A DNA stretch of 64,000 bases. It comes from Spirosoma oryzae. Lineage in GTDB: Bacteria; Bacteroidota; Bacteroidia; Cytophagales; Spirosomataceae. Made by a program: the position numbers and the translations under genes. Shown piece after piece: positions 25,818-35,448 of the stretch; position 1 is the first letter of the stretch; the number at the start of each line of letters is the position of its first letter. Under the pieces are notes generated by a model that saw only the letters and a program-made list of their open reading frames with translations, did not search any database and had not been told where the DNA came from. Location of the stretch: positions 160,106-224,105 of the forward strand of contig NZ_PVTE01000010.1 of the NCBI RefSeq assembly GCF_003002825.1, given 5' to 3'.

Positions 25818-25938
25818 GTAGTTTGTGGTTTGTCGTTCGTAGTTTGTCATTGCCGAACCCGATTCCCGGAATCGTTTACCAACAAATCCCGGCGGGGAGC
25901 CGCGCTAACTACAGACTGCCACTATAAACCACAAACCG
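25818..25938. repeat. Inverted repeat IR-5 (gtagtttgtggtttgt arms)
   Basis: The left arm (about 25818-25850) and right arm (about 25905-25938) are imperfect inverses with the word gtagtttgt. The core tcccggcggggagccgc (25887-25903) matches the IR-1 core at 16 of 17 bases. It ends just before the GTG of the lolD-like gene. Confidence 0.7.
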
Positions 25939-25939
25939 A

Positions 25940-26599
25940 GTGCCCCTGCTGCAAACGACCAACCTACGCCGTCAGTACGGCGATCTCCCTGTCCTGAAAG
26001 GAATCAACCTCAGCATCGATGCCGGGGAAGTCGTGTCGATTGTTGGCGCGTCGGGGGCTGGTAAAACTACACTCCTCCAAATCCTCGGCACGCTCGACCG
26101 ACCCGATACGGGTACGCTGGAAATTGATGGGCAGGATGTATTTGCCCTGAACGACCGCGACCTGGCCCGCTTTCGCAACGAGACGATCGGCTTTGTCTTT
26201 CAGTTCAACAACCTGCTGCCTGAATTTACGGCGCTCGAAAACGTCTGCCTGCCCGCCTTCATCGCTAAACGCGACGAAAAAACGACGCGACAGCGGGCTG
26301 AATCGCTGCTGAAGACACTTAATCTGGGGCATCGACTCAATCATTTTCCGTCGCAGATGTCGGGTGGGGAGCAACAGCGAACTGCCGTGGCGCGTGCTCT
26401 CATCAACGAACCGGCCATTGTCTTTGCCGATGAGCCGAGTGGTAACCTCGATTCACAGAACGCCGAAGAACTCCATCAGCTTTTCTTCCGCCTGCGCGAC
26501 GAACTAGGCCATACGTTCATCATCGTGACGCATAACGAGACCCTGGCCACCCTTGCCGACCGTACGATAACAATACGAGACGGTGTGGTTAAGGTATAA
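25940..26599 (+). CDS. ABC ATPase of the LolD/MacB-type family
   Basis: The 219-residue ATPase has Walker [10 protein letters not shown] (about residue 37), the signature [15 protein letters not shown] near 137, Walker [12 protein letters not shown] near 160, and the switch His in VTHNE. The phrase [20 protein letters not shown] places it in the MacB/LolD/FtsE group, which drives lipoprotein release or mechanotransmission. A permease of the matching LolC/E type lies at 41703 but is not adjacent, so pairing is only an inference. The start is a GTG, directly after the inverted repeat IR-5. Confidence 0.85.
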   Translation: MPLLQTTNLRRQYGDLPVLKGINLSIDAGEVVSIVGASGAGKTTLLQILGTLDRPDTGTLEIDGQDVFALNDRDLARFRNETIGFVFQFNNLLPEFTALENVCLPAFIAKRDEKTTRQRAESLLKTLNLGHRLNHFPSQMSGGEQQRTAVARALINEPAIVFADEPSGNLDSQNAEELHQLFFRLRDELGHTFIIVTHNETLATLADRTITIRDGVVKV

Positions 26600-27040
26600 G
26601 GAGGAAAGCCTACTTAGGGTTCTTTTTACATACTTGTGTAAGTAGTAATACTTAAATCGTTATTTTTTATCGGTTATAAATTGTGGATTAACTAGTTGAT
26701 AGGTAGCTAGTTGATTGACGGAACGAAAAAATATTTACGGATAAGAACCAATTATCATCACATTTGTTTTATCATTGTGTCGAAAAGAAAAGTTTTTCAT
26801 AACGTTGAGTAAATCAGAAAGCCAGGGGAGAGTCTCGCTTGGCTTTTTTGTTTGTCCATACCGCAAAGCGCCCCGCTTTGCCCGGCCACAATAGCAGACA
26901 CAGGCCGAAGAATCTTCTCCCAGATTACGTTTACCCTCATTCGTTGTTTGCTGTTAGGCAACAATGGTTTGCTGTTTTTGTTTGCCAGAACGGGGCTAAT
27001 CAGTCCATGCTTATTCGTTGTTTATAAGCTTATAAAAAGC
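26600..27040. other. Gap of about 440 bases between lolD-like gene and groEL
   Basis: The first 220 bases (to about 26820) are A/T-rich compared with the neighbours. They end in a terminator-like hairpin at 26818-26846. A small palindrome (gcaaagcg, 26863-26870 with 26874-26881) follows. No coding frame is convincing. A short RNA ending at the hairpin is possible. Confidence 0.4.
26818..26846 (+). terminator. Terminator-like hairpin with T-run
   Basis: The arms aaagcca (26818-26824) and tggcttt (26840-26846) enclose about 15 bases, partly paired, and are followed by TTTTTT. It faces the plus strand and could end the lolD-like transcript or a small RNA. Confidence 0.6.
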
Positions 27041-27072
27041 AAAACCCTCCGACCATACGGTCGGAGGGTTTT
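27041..27072 (-). terminator. Terminator after groEL
   Basis: A 14-base stem (aaaaccctccgacc, 27041-27054, with 27059-27072) closes a four-base loop, with U-runs in both directions. It stands just after the minus-strand groEL stop. Confidence 0.85.
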
Positions 27073-27107
27073 TTTATCACGCTAATCAGCGTAAGCTAAG
27101 CCATGAA

Positions 27108-28828
<1,721 letters not shown>

Positions 28829-28830
28829 AA

Positions 28831-29127
28831 TTAAAGAATTGCGAAAATGTCTGACTCACGCATGATGAGGTACTCCTTACCGTCGATGGTCAGTTCAGTA
28901 CCGGCATATTTACCGTAAAGAACCGTATCGCCCACCTGAACCGTCAGCGGCTCATCTTTCTTGCCAGCACCTACAGCGACTACCGTACCACGTTGTGGCT
29001 TTTCTTTCGCCGTGTCAGGAATGATAATCCCGAACGAGGTTTTCTCTTCTGCCGGAGCGGCTTCTACCAACACCCGGTCGGCCAGCGGTTGCACGTTCAC
29101 TTTCACGCTTTCCGTTTCTGTTACCAT
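28831..29127 (-). CDS. groES: Co-chaperonin GroES
   Basis: The 98-residue protein is the heptameric lid of GroEL. It has the family pattern [19 protein letters not shown], the mobile loop [14 protein letters not shown] that binds GroEL, and the roof region [34 protein letters not shown]. The short acidic N-terminal extension ([10 protein letters not shown]) is a little longer than in E. coli. It heads the groES-groEL pair; a sigma54-like sequence lies about 60 bases upstream. Confidence 0.97.
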   Translation of the reverse strand: MVTETESVKVNVQPLADRVLVEAAPAEEKTSFGIIIPDTAKEKPQRGTVVAVGAGKKDEPLTVQVGDTVLYGKYAGTELTIDGKEYLIMRESDIFAIL

Positions 29128-29364
29128 GATAATGAGTTGATTAAGGTTGTTAACTGAACTATTCGATCAGTACGACGGTTTCTGTTCGCCAATTACTGTG
29201 CCAGAGCAAAATCCTGCCAGATTTACCGCTTTTTGCCTGACAGGCTGTCGTTTTTGTTGAGCAACTGGCTAATTGTTTGGTGTAAAGGCGATAGCTGGCA
29301 ACAATCTTTTGAGAAAAGGAGTAAATAGGATATATTCAACTTGACACCATTCCTGCTCTCTCGC

Positions 29365-30072
29365 ATGCAAGCCTTATCATCTGACTGGTTTATGCAAAAT
29401 TGGCTGGATTCCGAATACCAGCAGTATGTCGTGATGGCATATTTGCAGTCCGTCAACACGCACTTTTCCAATAACCAATTGCACCCCGCGCTACCTGATT
29501 TGCGCGAACACTACAAAGCTGGTGTAGCGTACATGCAGGGAAAAGGGGCGTTGCGTGCGTCGTTCCCCCGGCGGGTACGGGGTATCAAAGGGCCGCCCCC
29601 CCGTATCGACTACGTATCTGATATTCCGGACGACACATTCCTGTCAGAAATAGAGACGACACTGGAATTTGCTTTGCCGCGTTTCCGACAGGCAGTCGCT
29701 GACGGCGAACAGCGCTGGGCCGACATCAGTGGTGCGTTGACCCTGGAACCGGTTGGCTTACTGCCGCTGCAACCGGAAGAAGGTTATCTGTTTATTTACG
29801 CCACCCAACAGCGATCGACCGACGTATACCATTTCCGGCTAACGCTCTACGACGATCAGCTACCGGGTGGGCGAGTGGTACGGTTTCGGTATGTCGAATC
29901 GGTGCAGCAAAGCCTGGTGTATACGCTCGAACAGATAAAGCTAGACCTTATCCGGCGTCATCGGCAGCTGCCCAATCCCGCAACGTTCCGGCTGGAAAGC
30001 AAACAACCACTACCTGTTGCCGAAACGCTGCTACCCATCGCCAACCAACTGCTGGTACAGGCGGTGGCGTAG
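29365..30072 (+). CDS. Conserved-looking protein of unknown function
   Basis: This protein of about 235 residues is soluble, with no signal peptide or membrane segment. The N-terminal half is helical (WFMQNWLDSEYQQYVVMAYLQSV), and the C-terminal half is mixed (YLFIYATQQRSTDVYHFRLTLYD; RFRYVESVQQSLVYTLEQIK). I do not recognise a family with a known role. The ATG at 29365 is preferred to a TTG at 29341. It is the only plus-strand gene between groES and the secG group, and so interrupts a neighbourhood that I recall as compact in other Bacteroidota. Confidence 0.7.
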   Translation: MQALSSDWFMQNWLDSEYQQYVVMAYLQSVNTHFSNNQLHPALPDLREHYKAGVAYMQGKGALRASFPRRVRGIKGPPPRIDYVSDIPDDTFLSEIETTLEFALPRFRQAVADGEQRWADISGALTLEPVGLLPLQPEEGYLFIYATQQRSTDVYHFRLTLYDDQLPGGRVVRFRYVESVQQSLVYTLEQIKLDLIRRHRQLPNPATFRLESKQPLPVAETLLPIANQLLVQAVA

Positions 30073-30111
30073 CGATATTCGGTATACAGTTTTCGGTTTA
30101 CGGCGTAGCCA

Positions 30112-30236
30112 TGTGTAGCTTGGAGCCACGCTGGCGGGCGAACCGGTCCACGTCCGGGTGCCTGTCAGGGCGATTGGTGCGGGCGGTAGCTGACAGGTCG
30201 CTGTCGCGCCCTCCAGACGTGGACGTCTGGGCTACA
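30112..30236. repeat. Complex inverted repeat IR-8 (tgtagc ... gctaca)
   Basis: The outer arms begin with tgtagcttggagccacgctgg and end with the inverse-like ccagacgtggacgtctgggctaca. An inner pair (cctgtca/tgacagg) adds a second stem. A gtttacgg-type arm (30081-30103) precedes it. The element fills the gap between two converging genes. Confidence 0.6.
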
Positions 30237-30283
30237 AAGAAACAGCCGCCATTCCCGGTAGAGAATGGCGGCTGTTTCTTTGT
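30234..30283. terminator. Bidirectional terminator before secG
   Basis: A perfect 21-base stem (30234-30254 with 30263-30283; acaaagaaacagccgccatt and one more base) closes an eight-base loop. It serves the unknown plus-strand gene and secG, which converge here. Confidence 0.85.
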
Positions 30284-30309
30284 AGTTCGGAAAACCGGCT
30301 ACCGAGAAA

Positions 30310-30702
30310 TTACTTCTGCGGGGTCAGGGCCGAGGTTGACGCGCCCGGTGTAGCAGCACCCGGAACAGCCTGACTTGGGGCCGCACCCGACGCGGCTGGT
30401 GTAGGCGCTGTAGATGGCAGCGTCTGATTCTGCGCCCGGTCAACGTTGATGCTATTGATGATACCCGACTGATTCCGATCGATCATAACATACGATGCCA
30501 GTGAAAGTACCATCACGCCGATGCCCAGCCCCCAGGTGATTTGTTCCAGCAGGTCTGTGGTTTTCTTGACACCCATGAGCTGATTAGAACCCAGACCGCC
30601 AAATTCGCCGGCCAGACCGCCCCCTTTCGAGTTTTGGATCAGCACAATCAGGATGAGCAGTACAGTAAGAATACAAATAATGACAATGGTTGCCGTTAAC
30701 AT
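30310..30702 (-). CDS. secG: Preprotein translocase subunit SecG
   Basis: This 130-residue inner-membrane protein is a small partner of the SecYE channel. It has two hydrophobic helices (IVIICILTVLLILIVLIQ, about 5-24; GLGIGVMVLSLASYVM, about 55-72) separated by the family loop NSKGGGLAGEFGG. The C-terminal 50 residues are Ala/Pro/Thr-rich and disordered, as is common in Bacteroidota. It ends a minus-strand row with the TPR protein, lptE and the sigma54 activator. Confidence 0.95.
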   Translation of the reverse strand: MLTATIVIICILTVLLILIVLIQNSKGGGLAGEFGGLGSNQLMGVKKTTDLLEQITWGLGIGVMVLSLASYVMIDRNQSGIINSINVDRAQNQTLPSTAPTPAASGAAPSQAVPGAATPGASTSALTPQK

Positions 30703-30764
30703 GAAAGTAAATTCTACGAGTTAAAATGCGCGTATTGCTGGGGAAAGAAGAGCAGTTGTGGATG

Positions 30765-31595
30765 TTACTGCTTGGCTGCGTCCAGTTCAGCTATTTTTGC
30801 CGCAAAGTACGCATTTTTCTGCGGGTTTCGCTGCATTAGCTGTTGGTATATTTCGCGGGCCTTATCGGTTTTACCTTGTTTGATCAGAATTTTGGCCAGG
30901 CTTTCCGTTACGAGTGAGCCACTGCTGGCGGGTGTACGCTTGGCCAGGTCTTCCTGTTCCTGCGGTTCGTCAATCCGGCGCTGTATCCGTGAAATGCTGG
31001 GTTCTTTCTGGATAAACGAATCGATCAACTCAAATTGACGCTGCCGTTCGATCTCGGCTGCTGTTGGTTCGGGAACCGGTGCCGTCTCCGCAATCTGAAC
31101 GAGGTCCTGCTGTAGTGTCGATTCCGACAGCGTAGGATCTTCCGGGGTTGGCGTTGTCGGCCTGATGTCGGTAAATGCCTGCTCCGGCTGGTCAGTCAGT
31201 CGCATACTCGGCATGGTCAGGCGGGGGAGTCCACCGGCAAGGCCGTCTTTCGACTTGAAGAAAGCATAACTTTCCTGCTGGTAATCGTCGGGGATTGGTA
31301 CGTGCCGGGCCGACAGTTCGTTTAGCCGCGATAGTAGGTTATCTGACCACTGAAACTCGTTGTCGATCAGTTTACGAAGCGCATTCCGGCTCAGGGCATG
31401 GGCTGCTGCCTGCCGAACGTGTGGTATCGTTTGCCCTTTCTGGTGTATAGAGGCTGCCTTCGCTGCCAGCGTGTGCAGCGACTGGCAATAGGGATAGTCG
31501 GCGAGACTCTCCTGAAGCTGAGCTAAGTCGTTGGCCGTCAGGTCGTCGGGGTGCGTAACCCAGTAGGAAAATGTTTCTTTGTCGATTGGCGTCAC
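30765..31595 (-). CDS. TPR-like protein of unknown function
   Basis: This protein of about 276 residues has an N-terminal helical region (LQESLADYPYCQSLHTLAAKAAS). A low-complexity middle follows, and then one clear TPR-like hairpin at the end (LAKILIKQGKTDKAREIYQQLMQRNPQKNAYFAAKI). The frame opens with a TTG at 31655, but its first 20 residues look non-coding; I prefer the GTG at 31595 (VTPIDKETFSYW). Its place between lptE and secG is, as I recall, conserved in Bacteroidota. The role is unknown; a scaffold for envelope proteins is plausible. Confidence 0.7.
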   Translation of the reverse strand: MTPIDKETFSYWVTHPDDLTANDLAQLQESLADYPYCQSLHTLAAKAASIHQKGQTIPHVRQAAAHALSRNALRKLIDNEFQWSDNLLSRLNELSARHVPIPDDYQQESYAFFKSKDGLAGGLPRLTMPSMRLTDQPEQAFTDIRPTTPTPEDPTLSESTLQQDLVQIAETAPVPEPTAAEIERQRQFELIDSFIQKEPSISRIQRRIDEPQEQEDLAKRTPASSGSLVTESLAKILIKQGKTDKAREIYQQLMQRNPQKNAYFAAKIAELDAAKQ

Positions 31596-31693
31596 GGTAG
31601 GTAAGTAAGATGCTGCGTTGTCGTCCCGCGAACGGGCGCACCACGAAAGTGGCAAAAAATCACGTAACAGGCAAAGTCAGTAGTTGATATGAC

Positions 31694-32314
31694 CTACCAG
31701 TCTGCTGCTGTTTTATTGAAGATGTCGAGTACGATCTGGTCCAGAATCTGCGGTACCAGCCGACTTTCGTTCTGGCTCAGTGTCTGACTCTGTGGGAAAT
31801 CCTTGTAAAAGGAAAACGGCTGTTCGAAGTTCTTGGTCTCGTCTTTGTTATTGTAAAACCGTACCAGAATCGTGATCTGAAGCCGGTTTACCCCCGCCTG
31901 ATCCTGGGCGGTAGGAGCTACGGCGATGAGTTCATAACCTGTAATGTTTCCTTCCAGTACCAGATCGCCATTGGCCGGTACAACTTTCAGATTCGTATAA
32001 CGCTGGTAGTATTCTTTCAGCCGTTCGTTAAAGGTCAGCGGCAGGTTGGCGGGGCCCCCGGCCGTCGCCAGCACGAAATTGTTGACAGTAACGGTCTTGA
32101 TTGTCGGCGACAAAGTAGTACCCGTAAATGAATATACGCCACAGCTACTGGTTATCAGTGAACAGATAAGTAGCAGCAGGTATAGGGTATACGGTTTTCG
32201 GTTCGCGGTTTTCAGCTCGCAGGCGTCTGCACCCGACCCGATTGTCGACGGGGAGTCGTGACCCGTAAACCGTAAACCGTATCCCAAAAACCGTAAACCG
32301 GCTTTACTCTTCAT
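31694..32314 (-). CDS. lptE: LptE-family LPS-assembly lipoprotein
   Basis: The mature part shows a lipobox-like end (LITSSC) and then the Bacteroidota LptE pattern: YSFTGTTLSPTIKTVTV, then LTFNERLKEYYQRYTNL, VLEGNITGYELI and LQITILVRFYNNKDE. LptE plugs the LptD barrel that inserts LPS into the outer membrane. The start is unclear. ATGs at 32314 and 32323 overlap the end of the sigma54 gene, but the frame from there runs straight through an inverted repeat before the hydrophobic stretch. A CTG at 32215 would give a normal lipoprotein signal (KTANRKPYTLYLLLL). The family assignment is firm; the start is not. Confidence 0.82.
   Translation of the reverse strand: MKSKAGLRFLGYGLRFTGHDSPSTIGSGADACELKTANRKPYTLYLLLLICSLITSSCGVYSFTGTTLSPTIKTVTVNNFVLATAGGPANLPLTFNERLKEYYQRYTNLKVVPANGDLVLEGNITGYELIAVAPTAQDQAGVNRLQITILVRFYNNKDETKNFEQPFSFYKDFPQSQTLSQNESRLVPQILDQIVLDIFNKTAADW
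32179..32302. repeat. Inverted repeat IR-9 inside the lptE 5' region
   Basis: The left arm (about 32179-32216) and right arm (about 32263-32302) carry gtatacggttttcggtt-like words and their inverse. The core (tgtcgacggggagtcgtg, near 32244-32261) resembles the cores of IR-1 and IR-5. It lies within the open frame upstream of the LptE signal peptide. Confidence 0.7.
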
Positions 32315-33680
32315 CAATTTCATACTGCTTGATTTTACGGTAGAGGGTACGTTCGGAGATGCCCAGTGCCTGCGCGGCATACTTACGCTTGTTATTGTTC
32401 CGGCGTAGTGCTTTCAGAATCATCTCTTTCTCCTGGCGTTCGAGCGACAGTGAATCGTCGTCGGCGGTTTCGTGCGTTACATCCTCTACCTCCGTCAGAT
32501 CGTTGACGTCACCGTCGGTGTCGTTGTAAATCTGCACGGGTGGGTGCGCGCCGTAGGTTTCCGAGGGGGGGGGCGTAGCCGCCCGGGGGGTAGTGTTACT
32601 GGCTGGTGGTAAATAACGGGCCGACGACGGTTCCGCTGGCGCGTAGGCATCTGCGTCGTTCGGGATCGAATCGAACAGATCCTTGTGGTTATTCAGCACC
32701 TGTCGCCCATCGACCTGATCGTTACCCAGCACGTCGCGTACCAGCTTTTTCAGGTCATTGACATCCCGACGCATGTCGAACAACACCTTGTACAGTAACT
32801 CACGTTCCGAGAAGTTTTCCGTGCCGTTGCCGGCTGTTCCCGGTGGGAACAGGGCCAGCGCGCGGTTGGGTTGCTGCGCCTGTTGGGGCTGCGGCAGGTA
32901 CTTCGAGAGCGTCAGTGAATCGATGGGCTTGTTCTGCTCGGACTCAAGGATCGACACCTGTTCCGCAATGTTTTTCAACTGCCGGATATTGCCCGGAAAC
33001 GGAAACGCCATCAGCGTCTGCTTGGCATCCTCGGTTAGTTGCAGCGGGTTGATACGATAGCGTTCGGCGAAGTCGGTCGTGAACTTGCGAAACAGCAACT
33101 CGATGTCGGCACCACGTTCGCGCAGGGGCGGTACGAAAATAGGAACGGTGTTGAGTCGGTAGTACAGGTCTTCCCGAAACTTGCCTTTCTCGACGGCATC
33201 CATCAGGTTGACGTTGGTAGCTGCCACGACGCGCACGTCGGTTTTCTGCGTTTTCGATGAACCGACGCGGATAAACTCGCCATTTTCGAGTACGCGCAGC
33301 AGCCGGGCCTGTGTGCCGAGGGGCATCTCGCCGATCTCGTCCAGAAAAATAGTCCCGCCGTTGGTCGTCTCAAAATAACCTTTGCGTGAATCGACGGCAC
33401 CGGTAAACGAGCCTTTTTCGTGGCCAAACAGTTCGGAGTCGATCGTGCCTTCCGGGATGGCTCCGCAGTTGATGGCAATGAACTGACCGTGTTTGCGGGC
33501 ACTCAGGCTGTGTATGATTTTGGAAAACGATTCTTTACCGCTACCGCTTTCGCCCGTTATCAGCACGGTCAGGTCGGTGGCGGCTACCTGCATGGCTACG
33601 TTGATGGCGTAGTTCAAAGCGGACGCGTTGCCAATAATGCCGAACCGTTGCTTAACGGATTGTATTTCCTGATTATTCAT
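32304..33680 (-). CDS. Sigma54-dependent activator without receiver domain
   Basis: This protein of about 458 residues is an AAA+ enhancer-binding protein. It has Walker A GESGSGKE near residue 42, the sigma54 contact loop GSFTGA (a GAFTGA variant) near 85, Walker [13 protein letters not shown] near 108, and the [11 protein letters not shown] sensor region. A C-terminal Fis-type helix-turn-helix ([16 protein letters not shown]) reads the DNA. There is no N-terminal receiver or GAF domain, so activity is probably set by level or partner proteins. The frame extends to 33845, but the ATG at 33680 is the first sensible start after IR-10. It overlaps lptE. Confidence 0.93.
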   Translation of the reverse strand: MNNQEIQSVKQRFGIIGNASALNYAINVAMQVAATDLTVLITGESGSGKESFSKIIHSLSARKHGQFIAINCGAIPEGTIDSELFGHEKGSFTGAVDSRKGYFETTNGGTIFLDEIGEMPLGTQARLLRVLENGEFIRVGSSKTQKTDVRVVAATNVNLMDAVEKGKFREDLYYRLNTVPIFVPPLRERGADIELLFRKFTTDFAERYRINPLQLTEDAKQTLMAFPFPGNIRQLKNIAEQVSILESEQNKPIDSLTLSKYLPQPQQAQQPNRALALFPPGTAGNGTENFSERELLYKVLFDMRRDVNDLKKLVRDVLGNDQVDGRQVLNNHKDLFDSIPNDADAYAPAEPSSARYLPPASNTTPRAATPPPSETYGAHPPVQIYNDTDGDVNDLTEVEDVTHETADDDSLSLERQEKEMILKALRRNNNKRKYAAQALGISERTLYRKIKQYEIDEE

Positions 33681-33691
33681 TCGTATCTGTG

Positions 33692-33815
33692 TATTCAGTA
33701 CACGGTTTTCGGTATACGGTTTCCGGCTGGCCACAATCCGTGTCGCACCGGTGGACCGATCTGGGCTATAGATTGCGTCAGAAAACCGTAAACTGAAAAC
33801 TGTATACCTTAAACT
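33692..33815. repeat. Inverted repeat IR-10 between miaB and the sigma54 activator
   Basis: The left arm (about 33692-33730; cacggttttcggtatacggtt) and right arm (about 33780-33815; aaaaccgtaaactgaaaactg) are imperfect inverses of the gtttacagt class. The miaB stop codon lies just inside the right arm. Confidence 0.7.
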
Positions 33816-35263
33816 ACTTCGCCCCGCAGCGTGGCCGAGGTGCATTCCGTGACCAGCACGTTGACGTACTGTCCTTTTTGCCAGTCACCACGCGGGAAAA
33901 CGACCATCTTGTTTTGATCGTTGCGGCCGCACAACTCAGCATCCGAACGCTTCGAAGGCCCTTCGATCAGTACGCGCTGCACCTGACCGATGTGCCGCTG
34001 ATTGCGGGCGGCTGAGTGCGCCAGCTGCTTGGCGATGATCTCGTTTAACCGCCGTTTTTTCACGTCTTCGGGAATGTCGTCGGCGTATTTCTTGGCAGCC
34101 AGCGTACCGGGGCGCTCCGAGTAAGCGAACATATAGGCGTAATCGTACTGAACGAAATCCATCAGCGACAGCGAATCCTGGTGTTCTTCTTCTGTTTCGG
34201 TGCAAAAACCCGAAATCATGTCTGTCGAGATGCCGCAGTCTTCGCCCAGAATACGGCGGATGCTGTGAATTTTCTGTTCGTACCACGGGCGGTCGTACGT
34301 ACGGTTCATCAGCTTCAACACCCGGCTGTTGCCACTTTGGGCGGGTAGGTGAATGTAGTTGCAGATGTTGTCGTAGCGTGCCATGATGTGCAGCACGTCG
34401 TCGGTGATGTCTTTGGGGTGCGATGTCGAGAAGCGTACGCGCAGATCGGGGTGAATCAGCGCAACAAGTTCGAGCAGGTTCGCAAACGTGACGGGAGCTG
34501 TCGACCCCACCCCCGTCCCCTCTCCGTCAGGGAGGGAGGAGGACTCGGCCCATTTGTAGCTGTCGACGTTTTGGCCGAGCAGCGTGACCTCGCGGTAACC
34601 CTGATCGAGCAGGTCCTGACATTCACGGACGATGCTGTGCGGATCGCGGCTGCGCTCCCGGCCCCGCGTAAAGGGGACGACGCAGAACGAACACATATTA
34701 TCGCAGCCGCGCATGATCGATACGAAGGCTGTTACACCGTTGGAGTTCAGTCGAATCGGCGCAATGTCGGCGTAGGTTTCTTCACGCGACAGGAATACGT
34801 TTACGGCTTTTTGCCCCGATTCCGCTTCTTCAACCAGCTTTGGAATGTCGCGGTATGCGTCAGGACCGGCGACCAGATCAACGACCTTTTCTTCTTCCAG
34901 CAGCTTGGTTTTCAGGCGCTCGGCCATGCAACCCAGCATGCCAACCAGCAGTTCGGGCTTTTGCCGTTTCAGGCCCGTCAGGTGCTTGAGCCGGTTACGG
35001 ACTTTCTGCTCCGCATTGTCGCGGATGGCGCAGGTGTTCAGGAAAATAAGGTCAGCGTCTTCAGCAGAGGAAGTGGTGGCAAAACCAGCATTGCGCATTA
35101 CCGACGCGACAATCTCACTGTCGGCGAAGTTCATCTGGCAACCGTAGCTTTCGATGTACAGGCGCTTCTTGCCGATGGCCGGTTCGTCGGCAGAGGTACG
35201 GGGTAGGTCAACCTCTTCCTTGTCAGCCGGTTGTAATATTGTTAATTCCGAAATCAGTGTCAT
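33809..35263 (-). CDS. miaB: tRNA-2-methylthio-N6-isopentenyladenosine synthase
   Basis: MiaB adds a methylthio group to i6A37 of tRNAs that read UNN codons. This protein of about 484 residues has the three domains: UPF0004 with [17 protein letters not shown] near residue 40, radical SAM with [21 protein letters not shown], and a C-terminal TRAM region ([18 protein letters not shown]). Between YKWAE and FANLLELV it carries an extra stretch of about 16 residues, rich in Ser and Gly, whose DNA (34501-34545) looks like a GC-rich repeat. The ATG at 35263 is preferred to 35287. A -7 box lies at 35304-35311. Confidence 0.94.
   Translation of the reverse strand: MTLISELTILQPADKEEVDLPRTSADEPAIGKKRLYIESYGCQMNFADSEIVASVMRNAGFATTSSAEDADLIFLNTCAIRDNAEQKVRNRLKHLTGLKRQKPELLVGMLGCMAERLKTKLLEEEKVVDLVAGPDAYRDIPKLVEEAESGQKAVNVFLSREETYADIAPIRLNSNGVTAFVSIMRGCDNMCSFCVVPFTRGRERSRDPHSIVRECQDLLDQGYREVTLLGQNVDSYKWAESSSLPDGEGTGVGSTAPVTFANLLELVALIHPDLRVRFSTSHPKDITDDVLHIMARYDNICNYIHLPAQSGNSRVLKLMNRTYDRPWYEQKIHSIRRILGEDCGISTDMISGFCTETEEEHQDSLSLMDFVQYDYAYMFAYSERPGTLAAKKYADDIPEDVKKRRLNEIIAKQLAHSAARNQRHIGQVQRVLIEGPSKRSDAELCGRNDQNKMVVFPRGDWQKGQYVNVLVTECTSATLRGEVV
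34501..34545. repeat. Putative GC-rich repeat inserted in frame in miaB
   Basis: The plus strand here reads as C-rich then G-rich (ccccacccccgtcccctc, then gtcagggagggagga). This resembles a known type of GC-rich intergenic palindrome, and a related inverted repeat (ccctgaagggggtga) lies at 63862. It encodes about 16 residues in a surface loop of MiaB that other MiaB proteins, as far as I recall, lack. Confidence 0.5.
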
Positions 35264-35303
35264 ACGTAAGCCTGTCAGCTTTGTCAACTGGAAAGCTGAT
35301 AGG

Positions 35304-35311
35304 CAAATTTA
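35304..35311 (-). promoter_or_regulatory. miaB: Candidate -7 box for miaB
   Basis: On the minus strand this reads TAAATTTG, a perfect TAnnTTTG match, about 40 bases before the miaB ATG. No -33 TTG is clear. Confidence 0.4.
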
Positions 35312-35388
35312 CAAAGAACCGCCTGGAACGCTGTCATTTTGTCAGGAAATACCACGTTAAAAATTGTGAATAACGGACTGCGTTGGAC

Positions 35389-35445
35389 GGTTTACAGTGG
35401 ATCATCTCGTCACAAAATACTGTAGACCGAGAACCGTAAACGGCA
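35389..35445. repeat. Inverted repeat IR-11 (gtttacagt arms)
   Basis: The left arm (ggtttacagtgg-like, near 35389-35400) and right arm (tgtagaccgagaaccgtaaac, 35421-35441) pair loosely. It lies just after the tamL stop codon, upstream of miaB, and may end the tamL transcript. Confidence 0.55.
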
Positions 35446-35448
35446 AAC

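Noticed and set aside
29128..29364. CIRCE operator upstream of groES
   Set aside because: No TTAGCACTC-N9-GAGTGCTAA or near version is visible on either strand.
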